Shown: positions 8,325-15,630 of the stretch, in pieces | How positions within the stretch are numbered: the stretch's first letter is position 1 | How the letters are laid out: the number at the start of each line of letters is the position of its first letter | Source: Streptomyces antnestii | GTDB taxonomy: Bacteria; Actinomycetota; Actinomycetes; Streptomycetales; Streptomycetaceae | Direction: 5' to 3' | Assembly (NCBI RefSeq): GCF_004005495.1 | Contig: NZ_RZYA01000012.1 | Coordinates: 182,619-246,618 of the forward strand | DNA length: 64,000 nucleotides | The notes under the pieces: model-generated | What the model saw: only the letters and a program-made list of their open reading frames with translations | What the model was told of the DNA's origin: nothing | Databases searched by the model: none | Program-made: the position numbers and the translations under genes

Positions 8325-9318
8325 TGACGGGTTCCGGTTCGTGGGCGGGGGCCGCCTCGGGCTCGCCAGGACGGCGGCTGCGGGCCTCCAGCCACAGGGA
8401 GAGCGCGAGCAGGAGCGCGCCGGCGACGAGGAAGCCCCACGGCAGGTACGAGGTGAGCAGGACGACCAGGACGCGGTTGGACTTGACCAGGGCGACGGTG
8501 GACCTGATGTAGTCCTCGCGCATCTTCACGTGCCCCGCGAAGACCGTCACCCTGTCGCGGCCGCCCAGGAGCGTGCCGCCGCGGAGTTCGTTGTGCTGGA
8601 TCTCCTCCCCGTAGACGGGGGCGCCGGTGACGGGCTCGACCCAGAACTTGCGGACCGTGGTGTACCAGCGGGTGGTGCCGGTCTTGGCGACAGACTCCGG
8701 GGTGATGCCCTTGACCGGCATCGTCCTGGGGAGGGGGACCTTCATCCACGGGATGGTCTGTTCGAAGTAGTAGACCTTCAGGCCGCGGAACGTCCGGGTG
8801 CCCTTGTAGTGGATGGGCCGGGTGACACGGGCCTGGGCGTCGTAGTACTCGTAGTCCCGCTTCTCGGTGAGGAAGGGCCACTTGAACTCGATGCCGTCGC
8901 GCCTGACCTTGTCGCCGTCGACGGTCTCGGCGTACTTGCCCGTGGGGTGGACGGGGGCCTGGCTGTGGGCGTCGAAGACGTAGCGCTCAGGGACCTGGGA
9001 GACCATCTTGCCGTCGGGTCCGACGATGTAGGAGAGGGAGTCCCAGACGACGACGTCGCGTCCCGCGCTCTTCTCGACCTGCTCGGAGGCCTCCACGTTG
9101 CCCTTGAGCGTCTGGACGACGGTGACCTTGGAGACCTTCTTCGACTGCATCGAGCCGTAGTCGAGGAGGGTCGGGTTCTTCGCTTCCAGGACGGCGTTCT
9201 GGTACTGGCCGGCCGGGATCTTCGCGAGGCGCGGGAACGCGTACCAGCGCATGAGCGGGGACATCGCCGTGCAGAACACGGCGAGGGCGAGCAGGATCAG
9301 GCTGGCCTTGCGGCGCAT
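8317..9318 (-). CDS. DUF3068 membrane-anchored protein
   Basis: A 333-residue actinobacterial protein of the DUF3068 family (PorA-like region), function unknown. A hydrophobic N-terminal segment at about 5-24 and a second one near the C-terminus (VLVVLLTSYLPWGFLVAGAL) flank a large, probably extracellular domain of beta-rich character with repeated YEYYDAQARVTRPIHYKGT-like strands. The start is ATG at 9318 with GAGGAGG about 9 bases upstream. A small membrane protein gene lies directly upstream on the same strand, 21 bases away, suggesting co-transcription. Confidence 0.85.
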   Translation of the reverse strand: MRRKASLILLALAVFCTAMSPLMRWYAFPRLAKIPAGQYQNAVLEAKNPTLLDYGSMQSKKVSKVTVVQTLKGNVEASEQVEKSAGRDVVVWDSLSYIVGPDGKMVSQVPERYVFDAHSQAPVHPTGKYAETVDGDKVRRDGIEFKWPFLTEKRDYEYYDAQARVTRPIHYKGTRTFRGLKVYYFEQTIPWMKVPLPRTMPVKGITPESVAKTGTTRWYTTVRKFWVEPVTGAPVYGEEIQHNELRGGTLLGGRDRVTVFAGHVKMREDYIRSTVALVKSNRVLVVLLTSYLPWGFLVAGALLLALSLWLEARSRRPGEPEAAPAHEPEPVSA

Positions 9319-9339
9319 CGCGGCGGCCTCCTCGGCGGG

Positions 9340-9474
9340 TCAGGGGTGCTTGGGGACGGTGGTCAGCAGCGGTTTGGGCGAGGTCTCGCCGGGCGGGGAG
9401 CCCATCGCCGTGATGGTGAGGACGAGGGCGAGCGCCACGGCAAGACCGGTCGCGGCGGCGATCAGGGCACGCAT
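9340..9474 (-). CDS. Small single-span membrane or secreted protein (44 aa)
   Basis: A 44-residue product starting MRALIAAATGLAVALALVLT, a single hydrophobic segment, followed by a short polar tail GSPPGETSPKPLLTTVPKHP. ATG at 9474 has GGGAGG at about 6 bases. It resembles a short Streptomyces family I remember under the name SPW_0924; that match is from memory. It precedes the DUF3068 gene by 21 bases and is probably translated from the same mRNA. Function unknown. Confidence 0.65.
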   Translation of the reverse strand: MRALIAAATGLAVALALVLTITAMGSPPGETSPKPLLTTVPKHP

Positions 9475-9569
9475 GGCGGCCTCCCGGCGGGTCACCGAAT
9501 CTGATTGGGCGTCAGGGCTGGGGCACCGTAGCAACGCCGGGGCGAGATGAGAACACGTTGCACAACAGC

Positions 9570-9605
9570 GCCGCCCCCTCGGCCGGTGAACGGCGAGGGG
9601 GCGGC
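9570..9605 (-). terminator. Hairpin after the transglycosylase gene
   Basis: GCCGCCCCCTCG (9570-9581) and CGAGGGGGCGGC (9594-9605) form a perfect 12-bp stem with a 12-base loop. It lies beyond the stop of the transglycosylase gene and before the start of the next gene on that strand. There is no strong T run, as is common in Streptomyces terminators. Confidence 0.7.
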
Positions 9606-9676
9606 TTGGGGGCTGCGCGGGAGCGGCGTGGCTCCGCTGACGGGCTTGTCCCGTAAGGGAGTTACGGGCTACGGGG

Positions 9677-11419
9677 TTACGTCGCGGACGGCGAGGGTGA
9701 CGGGCTCGCGGCGGCCGCGGCGGTCACCTTCAGTTCGACGGTGAGGGTCGCGCCGCCCGTCGTGTCGATGCGGAGCAGGAACGTGCCCGTGGCGTCGTCC
9801 GCGTAGAGCTTCGGCAGCTGGAGGAGGCCGTCGCCGTCGGTCTTGAGGCCCTTGAGGGTGCGGATCGGCTTGCCGTCCGCGTCCTTGAAGTAGGGGCCCT
9901 TGTCGTTCTCGCTCGTGTCGTCCTTGGACTTGATCAGCGTGGCCGTGGCGGCGACCCCGTCCGCGGCGGCGCCCTTGTACGTGGCCTTGACCCCGACCTG
10001 GTCGGCGAACTGGCCGCCGGCCTGGCAGGACAGTTCCTTGTCGCTGGTCCTCGCGAGGGTGTCGGCCTGGCGTGCGGAGACGGTGGCCGTGTAGTCGAGG
10101 CCGGGCAGGTCCCGGCCGACGACGGTGGCGCGGACCGTGAAATCGCCGGTGTCCTCGCCCGCCTTCAGGGGCGGCGCGGTGGCCTTGCCGGTGCTGTCGG
10201 TGACGACGGTGACGCTCTTGAAGCCGCCGGTGAAGGCCGCGTCGGTGTCACCGATGACGGCGAGCTTCACCTTGACCTTGCCGACGCCCTTGCCCGCGGC
10301 GCTCTCCGCGCGGACGGCGACGCGCTCGGCGAAGGTGTCACCGGCGGTGGCGGCGAGGGTGCCCGTACCGGCGTCCTCGATGTGCGCGACCGACTCGGTG
10401 GGCGTGGGCGGGGTGGGGCTCGCGGAGCCTCCGCCGCCGGGCTTCGTGGGGCCGGTGTTCGGGGAGCCGCTGCCGCCGCCGGGCGTGGACGGCTTGGAGG
10501 GCTTCGACGGCGTCGTGGGCTTGTGCGTGCCGGGCGAGGCGGGGTGCGAGGTTCCCGGGCTCGGCGACGGCGTCGGGCCGGGCCTGCCGTCGCTGCGGCC
10601 ACCGGGCTGGACGCCGGTGCCGTCGGGGACCTCGTGGGTGCCCTTGCGGTAGAACTCGAGCCACGACAGGACCGTGTTGAGGTACTCCTGCGAGTGGTTG
10701 TAGCTGAGGATCGCCGCGTGCAGGCCGCCGGCCCGGGACAGGTCGCGGTCGCCGCGGCACAGGTAGTGGCCGGCGGCGAGGGCGGCGTCGTAGATGTTGT
10801 TGGGGTCCTTCTTGCCGTCGCCGTTGCCGTCACGGCCGGACCAGGCCCAGGTCGACGGGATGAACTGCATGGGGCCGACGGCCCGGTCGTGCGTCCTGTC
10901 GCCGTCGTAGGCGCCGTTGTCCGTGTCGGTGATCCGCGCGAAGCCGTTGCCGTCGAGGACCGGGCCGAGGATCGGCCTGATCGTGGTGCCGTTCGCGTCG
11001 ACGTTGCCGCCGCGCGCCTGGCCGGACTCGACTTTGCCGATCGCGGCGAGGAGCTGCCAGGGCAGGTTGCAGCCCGGCTTCGTCGCGGCGAGCTCCGCCT
11101 CGGCCTTCTTGTACGCGTCGAGGACGGTGGCGGGGATCCCCGCCTCGGCGGCGCCGGTGCCGGTGGGGCTGTTGGGACCGCCGGTGCCCGCGCTCGGGGG
11201 CGCGGTGGGGCTGTTGAGGGGCGGCAGGTCGGTGTAGTACGGGGAGTTGCCGGTGGCCGAGCCGCCGGGCGGGGGCGTCACGTCGGCGGTGGACTGCCCG
11301 CCGTTGTGCGTGTCGGTGAGGCCGGGCGCCTGGGACGCGGAGAGTGCCGCCACGGCGGCGGCCGCTACCGCGGTCGTCATCGCTCCCCTGCGCAACCGCT
11401 TACCGAATAGCGCCGCCAT
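9677..11419 (-). CDS. Exported lytic murein transglycosylase
   Basis: A 580-residue cell-wall enzyme. An N-terminal signal (MAALFGKRLRRGAMTTAVAA, then an Ala-rich core to SQA) directs export. The catalytic domain (about 95-260) has the SLT_2 pattern: PWQLLAAIGKVESGQ with the likely catalytic Glu, AVGPMQFIPSTW, then DPNNIYDAALAAGHYLC and the ILSYNHSQEYLNTVL motif. A long Pro/Ser/Thr/Gly linker (about 265-345) leads to a C-terminal region of probable immunoglobulin-like repeats (VKVKLAVIGDTDAAF and similar). Start ATG 11419 follows GGGAGGGG. It probably cleaves peptidoglycan glycan strands during growth; the C-terminal half may bind wall or carbohydrate. Confidence 0.88.
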   Translation of the reverse strand: MAALFGKRLRRGAMTTAVAAAAVAALSASQAPGLTDTHNGGQSTADVTPPPGGSATGNSPYYTDLPPLNSPTAPPSAGTGGPNSPTGTGAAEAGIPATVLDAYKKAEAELAATKPGCNLPWQLLAAIGKVESGQARGGNVDANGTTIRPILGPVLDGNGFARITDTDNGAYDGDRTHDRAVGPMQFIPSTWAWSGRDGNGDGKKDPNNIYDAALAAGHYLCRGDRDLSRAGGLHAAILSYNHSQEYLNTVLSWLEFYRKGTHEVPDGTGVQPGGRSDGRPGPTPSPSPGTSHPASPGTHKPTTPSKPSKPSTPGGGSGSPNTGPTKPGGGGSASPTPPTPTESVAHIEDAGTGTLAATAGDTFAERVAVRAESAAGKGVGKVKVKLAVIGDTDAAFTGGFKSVTVVTDSTGKATAPPLKAGEDTGDFTVRATVVGRDLPGLDYTATVSARQADTLARTSDKELSCQAGGQFADQVGVKATYKGAAADGVAATATLIKSKDDTSENDKGPYFKDADGKPIRTLKGLKTDGDGLLQLPKLYADDATGTFLLRIDTTGGATLTVELKVTAAAAASPSPSPSAT

Positions 11420-11624
11420 GCCGTGAGCCCCTCCCGATCGCCGACCAGTTTCCGGGTCCGTCCACGCTCCCCAGCGTGGAGTGGCCCAGGCGACCCTACG
11501 ACAACTTCCGGCGCGCAGACACCTGTTCGTGCCCGATTTTCGCCGGTTGGCCACGTCCGCGTCACCGAATCTCCTGCGAGCCATACTGGGCGACGCCGCA
11601 TCAAGACCTGTCCGAGGGGGACTC

Positions 11625-12554
11625 TTGCCGTTCACGATCAGCCATGCCGCAGCGGTGCTGCCGGCGGTCCGCCGCGACGGTTCGGGGCGCGGCCGTCTCG
11701 TCCCCTCGCTGCTGGTGGCGGGCTCGTTCGCACCCGACCTGACGTACTTCGCGGCGAGCGCGGTTCCCGGGGCGATGGAGTTCGGGGATATCACCCATTC
11801 TTTCCCGGGTGTTCTCACGGTCGACGTGGCGATCGCGGCGGCCCTGGCCGGGCTGTGGCGCCTGCTGCGCGAACCGGCGATCGCCCTGCTGCCGGGCCGG
11901 GTGCGGGGGCGGGTCCTCGCGGTGGCGCGGGGAGGGGTTCCCGCAGTGCGGCGGGGCGGGCGTCAAGGGCCGGCGGCGCGGGGAGGGGTTCCCACGGCGC
12001 GATCGGGCGGGCGTCAGGGGCCGGTGGCGCGGGTGTGGTGGTGGTACGTGTCCGTCGTCCTTGGGGCGACGACGCACGTGGTGTGGGACGCGTTCACGCA
12101 TCTCGACCGGTGGGGCATGCGCGTGTTCCCGGTCCTCGGCGAGAAGGTCGCCGGCTCCCCTCTCTACTGGTACGCGCAGTACGGGGGTTCGGCGGTGGCG
12201 CTCGTCGTGATCGCGCTGTTCGTGGTGTCGGCGGTGCGGCGCGTGCCGGAGGCGGCGGCCGACGAGGCCCACGCGGCGCTGCCCGAACTCTCCGCGAGCG
12301 AGCGGTGGATGGCGGCCGTCGTGATCGGCGGGTGCGTGGCGGTGGCCGCGGGGGTACGGACGGCACGCTGGTGGGCGTACTGGGGCGCCGTCGCGAAGCC
12401 GTGGGAGATCATCCCGACGCTGTGCTTCGGCGCGGGCGCGGGCCTGGCCCTGGGCCTCACCCTGTACGCGCTGCTGGTCCGGGGGCGCCGGGGCCCGGCC
12501 GGTGATGGGGAGGCGCGGCCTCCGGCGGAACCGAGCCGCCCGGCATCCCGCTGA
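11625..12554 (+). CDS. DUF4184 family membrane protein
   Basis: A 309-residue integral membrane protein of the DUF4184 family, function unknown. I chose the TTG at 11625, preceded by GAGGGGGA, because it gives the family-typical N-terminus LPFTISHAAAVLPAVRR and the LVAGSFAPDLTYF and GDITHSFPGVLTVD motifs; the frame is open further upstream but that part is not family-like. At least five hydrophobic segments are seen. After the first third, a polar insert made of a 17-residue tandem duplication interrupts the protein (see the repeat at 11925). It is divergent from the transglycosylase gene, with about 205 bases between the starts. Confidence 0.8.
   Translation: MPFTISHAAAVLPAVRRDGSGRGRLVPSLLVAGSFAPDLTYFAASAVPGAMEFGDITHSFPGVLTVDVAIAAALAGLWRLLREPAIALLPGRVRGRVLAVARGGVPAVRRGGRQGPAARGGVPTARSGGRQGPVARVWWWYVSVVLGATTHVVWDAFTHLDRWGMRVFPVLGEKVAGSPLYWYAQYGGSAVALVVIALFVVSAVRRVPEAAADEAHAALPELSASERWMAAVVIGGCVAVAAGVRTARWWAYWGAVAKPWEIIPTLCFGAGAGLALGLTLYALLVRGRRGPAGDGEARPPAEPSRPASR
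11925..12032 (+). repeat. In-frame 51-base tandem duplication in DUF4184 gene
   Basis: Two copies of a 51-base unit start at 11925 and 11976 with GCGCGGGGAGGGGTTCCC, and the first six bases recur at 12027, so the period is exact. The unit codes 17 residues of the type ARGGVP-RRGGRQGPA. Because 51 is a multiple of three, the duplication keeps the frame. Confidence 0.85.
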
Positions 12555-12579
12555 CGCCCCCGTCCGCACACCCCCGAAA

Positions 12580-12735
12580 ACGTGAGGGGCGCAGCCCAGA
12601 GACGTAAGGGGCACAGCCCGAACACGTCAGGGGCGCAGCCCAAAGACGCGAGGGGCGCAGCCCGAAGACGTGAGGAGCACACCCCCGAGAAACGTCAGGG
12701 GCGCAGCCCGAAAACGTGAGGGGCGCAGCCCGTAA
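12580..12735. repeat. Seven-copy 22-bp tandem array
   Basis: Copies related to ACGTGAGGGGCGCAGCCCGA start at 12580, 12602, 12624, 12646, 12668, 12692 and 12714, a period of 22 with one step of 24. The array fills most of the gap between the convergent DUF4184 and polA genes. The last copy is the left arm of the terminator hairpin at 12716-12749. Units abut with no spacers, so this is not a CRISPR array. Confidence 0.92.
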
Positions 12736-12749
12736 GCCGCGCCCCTCAC
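12716..12749. terminator. Bidirectional terminator between polA and DUF4184
   Basis: GTGAGGGGCGC (12716-12726) and GCGCCCCTCAC (12739-12749) form a perfect 11-bp stem around a 12-base loop, about 30 bases past the polA stop. Its left arm is the seventh unit of the 22-bp array, so six further copies of that arm could compete for the single right arm. Confidence 0.8.
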
Positions 12750-12780
12750 CCGTTCCGTTCCGCACCGTCCCCGAGAGGGG

Positions 12781-15507
12781 TCAGTGCGCCGCGGACTCCC
12801 AGTCCGTGCCCACGCCCACCGACACGTCCAGCGGGGCCCGCAGATGCACGGCCCCGGCCATCTCGCGCCGGACCAGCTCCTCGGCGGCGGCCGCCTCGCC
12901 CGGGGCGATCTCCAGGACGATTTCGTCATGGACCTGGAGCAGCAGCCGGGACGCCAGCTTCGCGTCCGTGAGCGCCTTGTCCACGTTCAGCATGGCGATC
13001 TTGACGATGTCGGCGGCCGTGCCCTGGATCGGCGCGTTGAGTGCCATGCGCTCGGCCATCTCGCGGCGCTGGCGGTTGTCGCTGTTGAGGTCCGGCAGAT
13101 ACCGGCGGCGCCCCAGCATCGTCTCCGTGTAGCCCGTGGCGCGCGCCTCGTCGACGACGCGGCGCAGATAGTCGCGCACGCCGCCGAACCGCTCGAAGTA
13201 CGTGTCCATCAGGACCCGCGCCTCGGCCGGCTCGATGTTCAGCTGCCCGGAGAGCCCGAACGCGGACAGGCCGTAGGCGAGCCCGTACGACATGGCCTTG
13301 ATCTTGCGGCGCATCTCGGCGTCGACGGCGGAGCGCTCGACCCCGAAGACCTGCGAGGCGACCGTGGTGTGCAGGTCCTCGCCGGAGGTGAACGCCTCGA
13401 TGAGGCCCTCGTCCTCGGACAGGTGGGCCATGACGCGCAGTTCGATCTGGCTGTAGTCCGCCGTCATCAGCGACTCGAAGCCCTCGCCGACGACGAAGCC
13501 GCGGCGGATGGCGCGGCCCTCGTCGGTGCGGACCGGGATGTTCTGCAGGTTCGGGTCGGTGGAGGAGAGGCGGCCGGTGGCGGCGACGGTCTGGTTGAAC
13601 GTCGTGTGGATGCGGCCGTCCGCGGCGATCGTCTTGATCAGGCCCTCGACCGTGACGCGCAGCTTCGCCTGCTCACGGTGGCGCAGCATGATCACGGGGA
13701 GTTCGTGCTCGGTCTGCGAGGCCAGCCAGGCGAGCGCGTCCGCGTCCGTCGTGTACCCGGTCTTGGTCTTCTTCGTCTTGGGGAGGGCGAGCTCGCCGAA
13801 GAAAACTTCCTGGAGCTGCTTGGGCGAGCCGAGGTTGAACTCGTGGCCCACGGAGGCGTGCGCCTCCTTCACGGCCTGCTGGACCGCGCCCGCGAACATC
13901 TGCTCCATCGCTTCGAGGTGGGCGCGGTCGGCGGAGATGCCGTGCCGCTCCATGCGCGCGAGGAGCGTGGACGTGGGCAGCTCGACGTCCTTGAGGAGGT
14001 CGGCGGCGCCGACTTCCTGGAGCTTGCCGGTGAAGGCCTCGCCGAGGTCGAGGATGGCGCGGGCCTGCACCATGAGGGCGTCGGCCTCGGCCTGCTCGTC
14101 GTCCTCCGTACCGAAGGCGAGCTGACCCGCGGCGGCGGCCGGGGCGAGCTCGCGGCCCAGGTACTCCAGGGACAGCGCGTCGAGCGCGAAGGAGCGGCGG
14201 CCGGGCTTGACCAGGTACGCGGCGAGCGCCGTGTCCATGGTGATGCCGTCGATGGTCCAGCCGTGCTCGGCGAAGACCCGCATGACGCCCTTGGCGTTGT
14301 GCAGGACCTTGGGCTTCGAGGCGTCGGCGAGCCAGGCCGCGAACGCGTTCTCGTCGGCCTCGTCGAGCTGGGTGGGGTCGAACCAGGCGGCCGCTCCCCC
14401 GGCACCGGCGAGCGCCACCTCGGTGACGGATCCCGCGCCGAGCGCCCAGGTGTCGACCGTGGCGAGGCCCAGGGCCGTGTCGCCGTGCTCGGCGAGCCAG
14501 GGGGCGACCTCACCGGCGGCGAGGACCGTGCCGTCGACCGCGACGCCGGGCTCGGCGGGCGTCTCCTCGGCCTGCTCGGCGCCCGGGTCGACGGCGAGCA
14601 GACGCTCGCGCAGCGACGGGTTACGGATCTCCAGGGTGTCGAGGACCATCGCGACGGCCGTGCGGTCGTACGCGGCGCGCTCCAGGTCGGTGACCGCCTT
14701 GGGCAGCTCGACGTCGCGGACCATCTCGGTCAGACGCCGGTTGAGCTTGACGGCCTCGATGTGGTCGCGGAAATTCTGTCCGGCCTTGCCCTTGACCTCC
14801 TCGGCGCGCTCCACGAGGTCGGCGAACGAACCGAACTGGTTGATCCACTTCGCGGCGGTCTTCTCGCCGACGCCGGGGATGCCCGGCAGGTTGTCCGACG
14901 GGTCGCCGCGCAGGGCCGCGAAGTCGGGGTACTGGGCCGGGGTCAGCCCGTACTTCTCCTCGACCTTCTCCGGCGTGAACCGGGTCAGCTCGGAGACGCC
15001 CTTCGTGGGGTAGAGCACCGTGACGTGGTCGGTGACGAGCTGGAAGGAGTCCCGGTCGCCGGTGACGATCAGGACGTCGAACCCGGCCGCCTCGGCCTGG
15101 GTGGCGAGCGTGGCGATGACGTCGTCCGCCTCGAACCCGTCCACCGCGAAGCGCGGCGTGTGCATCGCGTCGAGGAGCTCGCCGATCAGCTCCACCTGAC
15201 CCTTGAACTCGTCCGGTGTCTTCGACCGGTTCGCCTTGTACTCGGGGAACTCCTGGGAGCGCCATGTCTTGCGCGACACGTCGAACGCCACCGCGAAGTG
15301 CGTGGGCGCCTCGTCGCGCAGCGTGTTCGCCAGCATCGACGCGAAGCCGTAGATAGCGTTCGTCGGCTGTCCGGTCGCGGTCGTGAAATTCTCCGCGGGC
15401 AGCGCGAAGAACGCGCGGTACGCCAGCGAATGCCCGTCCATGAGCATCAGCCGCGGCCTGCTGCCGGAGGTCGTCTTCTCGGTCTTCTTCGCTGCTGTCT
15501 CTGCCAC
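12781..15507 (-). CDS. polA: DNA polymerase I
   Basis: A 908-residue family A polymerase for Okazaki fragment processing and repair synthesis. The N-terminal 5'-3' nuclease domain (to about 310) has LMLMDGHSLAYRAFF, DGFEADDVIATLATQ and the ALRGDPSDNLPGIPGVGEKT helix-hairpin-helix. The middle 3'-5' exonuclease-like domain lacks an evident D-x-E pair (LGLATVDTWALG at that place), so proofreading is probably absent, as in other actinobacteria. The polymerase domain carries motif A TADYSQIELRVMAHLS, motif B RRKIKAMSYGLAYGLS and motif C LLQVHDEIVLE. The start is GTG at 15507 (MAETAAKKTEKTT); the frame is open eight codons further. Divergent from the FdhF gene. Confidence 0.96.
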   Translation of the reverse strand: MAETAAKKTEKTTSGSRPRLMLMDGHSLAYRAFFALPAENFTTATGQPTNAIYGFASMLANTLRDEAPTHFAVAFDVSRKTWRSQEFPEYKANRSKTPDEFKGQVELIGELLDAMHTPRFAVDGFEADDVIATLATQAEAAGFDVLIVTGDRDSFQLVTDHVTVLYPTKGVSELTRFTPEKVEEKYGLTPAQYPDFAALRGDPSDNLPGIPGVGEKTAAKWINQFGSFADLVERAEEVKGKAGQNFRDHIEAVKLNRRLTEMVRDVELPKAVTDLERAAYDRTAVAMVLDTLEIRNPSLRERLLAVDPGAEQAEETPAEPGVAVDGTVLAAGEVAPWLAEHGDTALGLATVDTWALGAGSVTEVALAGAGGAAAWFDPTQLDEADENAFAAWLADASKPKVLHNAKGVMRVFAEHGWTIDGITMDTALAAYLVKPGRRSFALDALSLEYLGRELAPAAAAGQLAFGTEDDEQAEADALMVQARAILDLGEAFTGKLQEVGAADLLKDVELPTSTLLARMERHGISADRAHLEAMEQMFAGAVQQAVKEAHASVGHEFNLGSPKQLQEVFFGELALPKTKKTKTGYTTDADALAWLASQTEHELPVIMLRHREQAKLRVTVEGLIKTIAADGRIHTTFNQTVAATGRLSSTDPNLQNIPVRTDEGRAIRRGFVVGEGFESLMTADYSQIELRVMAHLSEDEGLIEAFTSGEDLHTTVASQVFGVERSAVDAEMRRKIKAMSYGLAYGLSAFGLSGQLNIEPAEARVLMDTYFERFGGVRDYLRRVVDEARATGYTETMLGRRRYLPDLNSDNRQRREMAERMALNAPIQGTAADIVKIAMLNVDKALTDAKLASRLLLQVHDEIVLEIAPGEAAAAEELVRREMAGAVHLRAPLDVSVGVGTDWESAAH

Positions 15508-15630
15508 GCCCCCGATCCTGCCACGCCCCACCGACAGTCCCGCTCCAGCCGGGCTCGCGCGGGCTCTGTCAGTGGCGCGTGGCAGGATTCGAGACGTACC
15601 TCACACGTTGTGCGCGAAGGGGAACAGACG

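Noticed and set aside
12580..12735. Possible CRISPR array
   Set aside because: The 22-bp units abut directly with no spacers, the repeat varies between copies, and no cas genes are nearby.
12784..15630. Long upstream extension of the FdhF frame through the polA locus
   Set aside because: This part is antisense to polA and has no family sequence; the protein starts at ATG 15631 behind a ribosome site.
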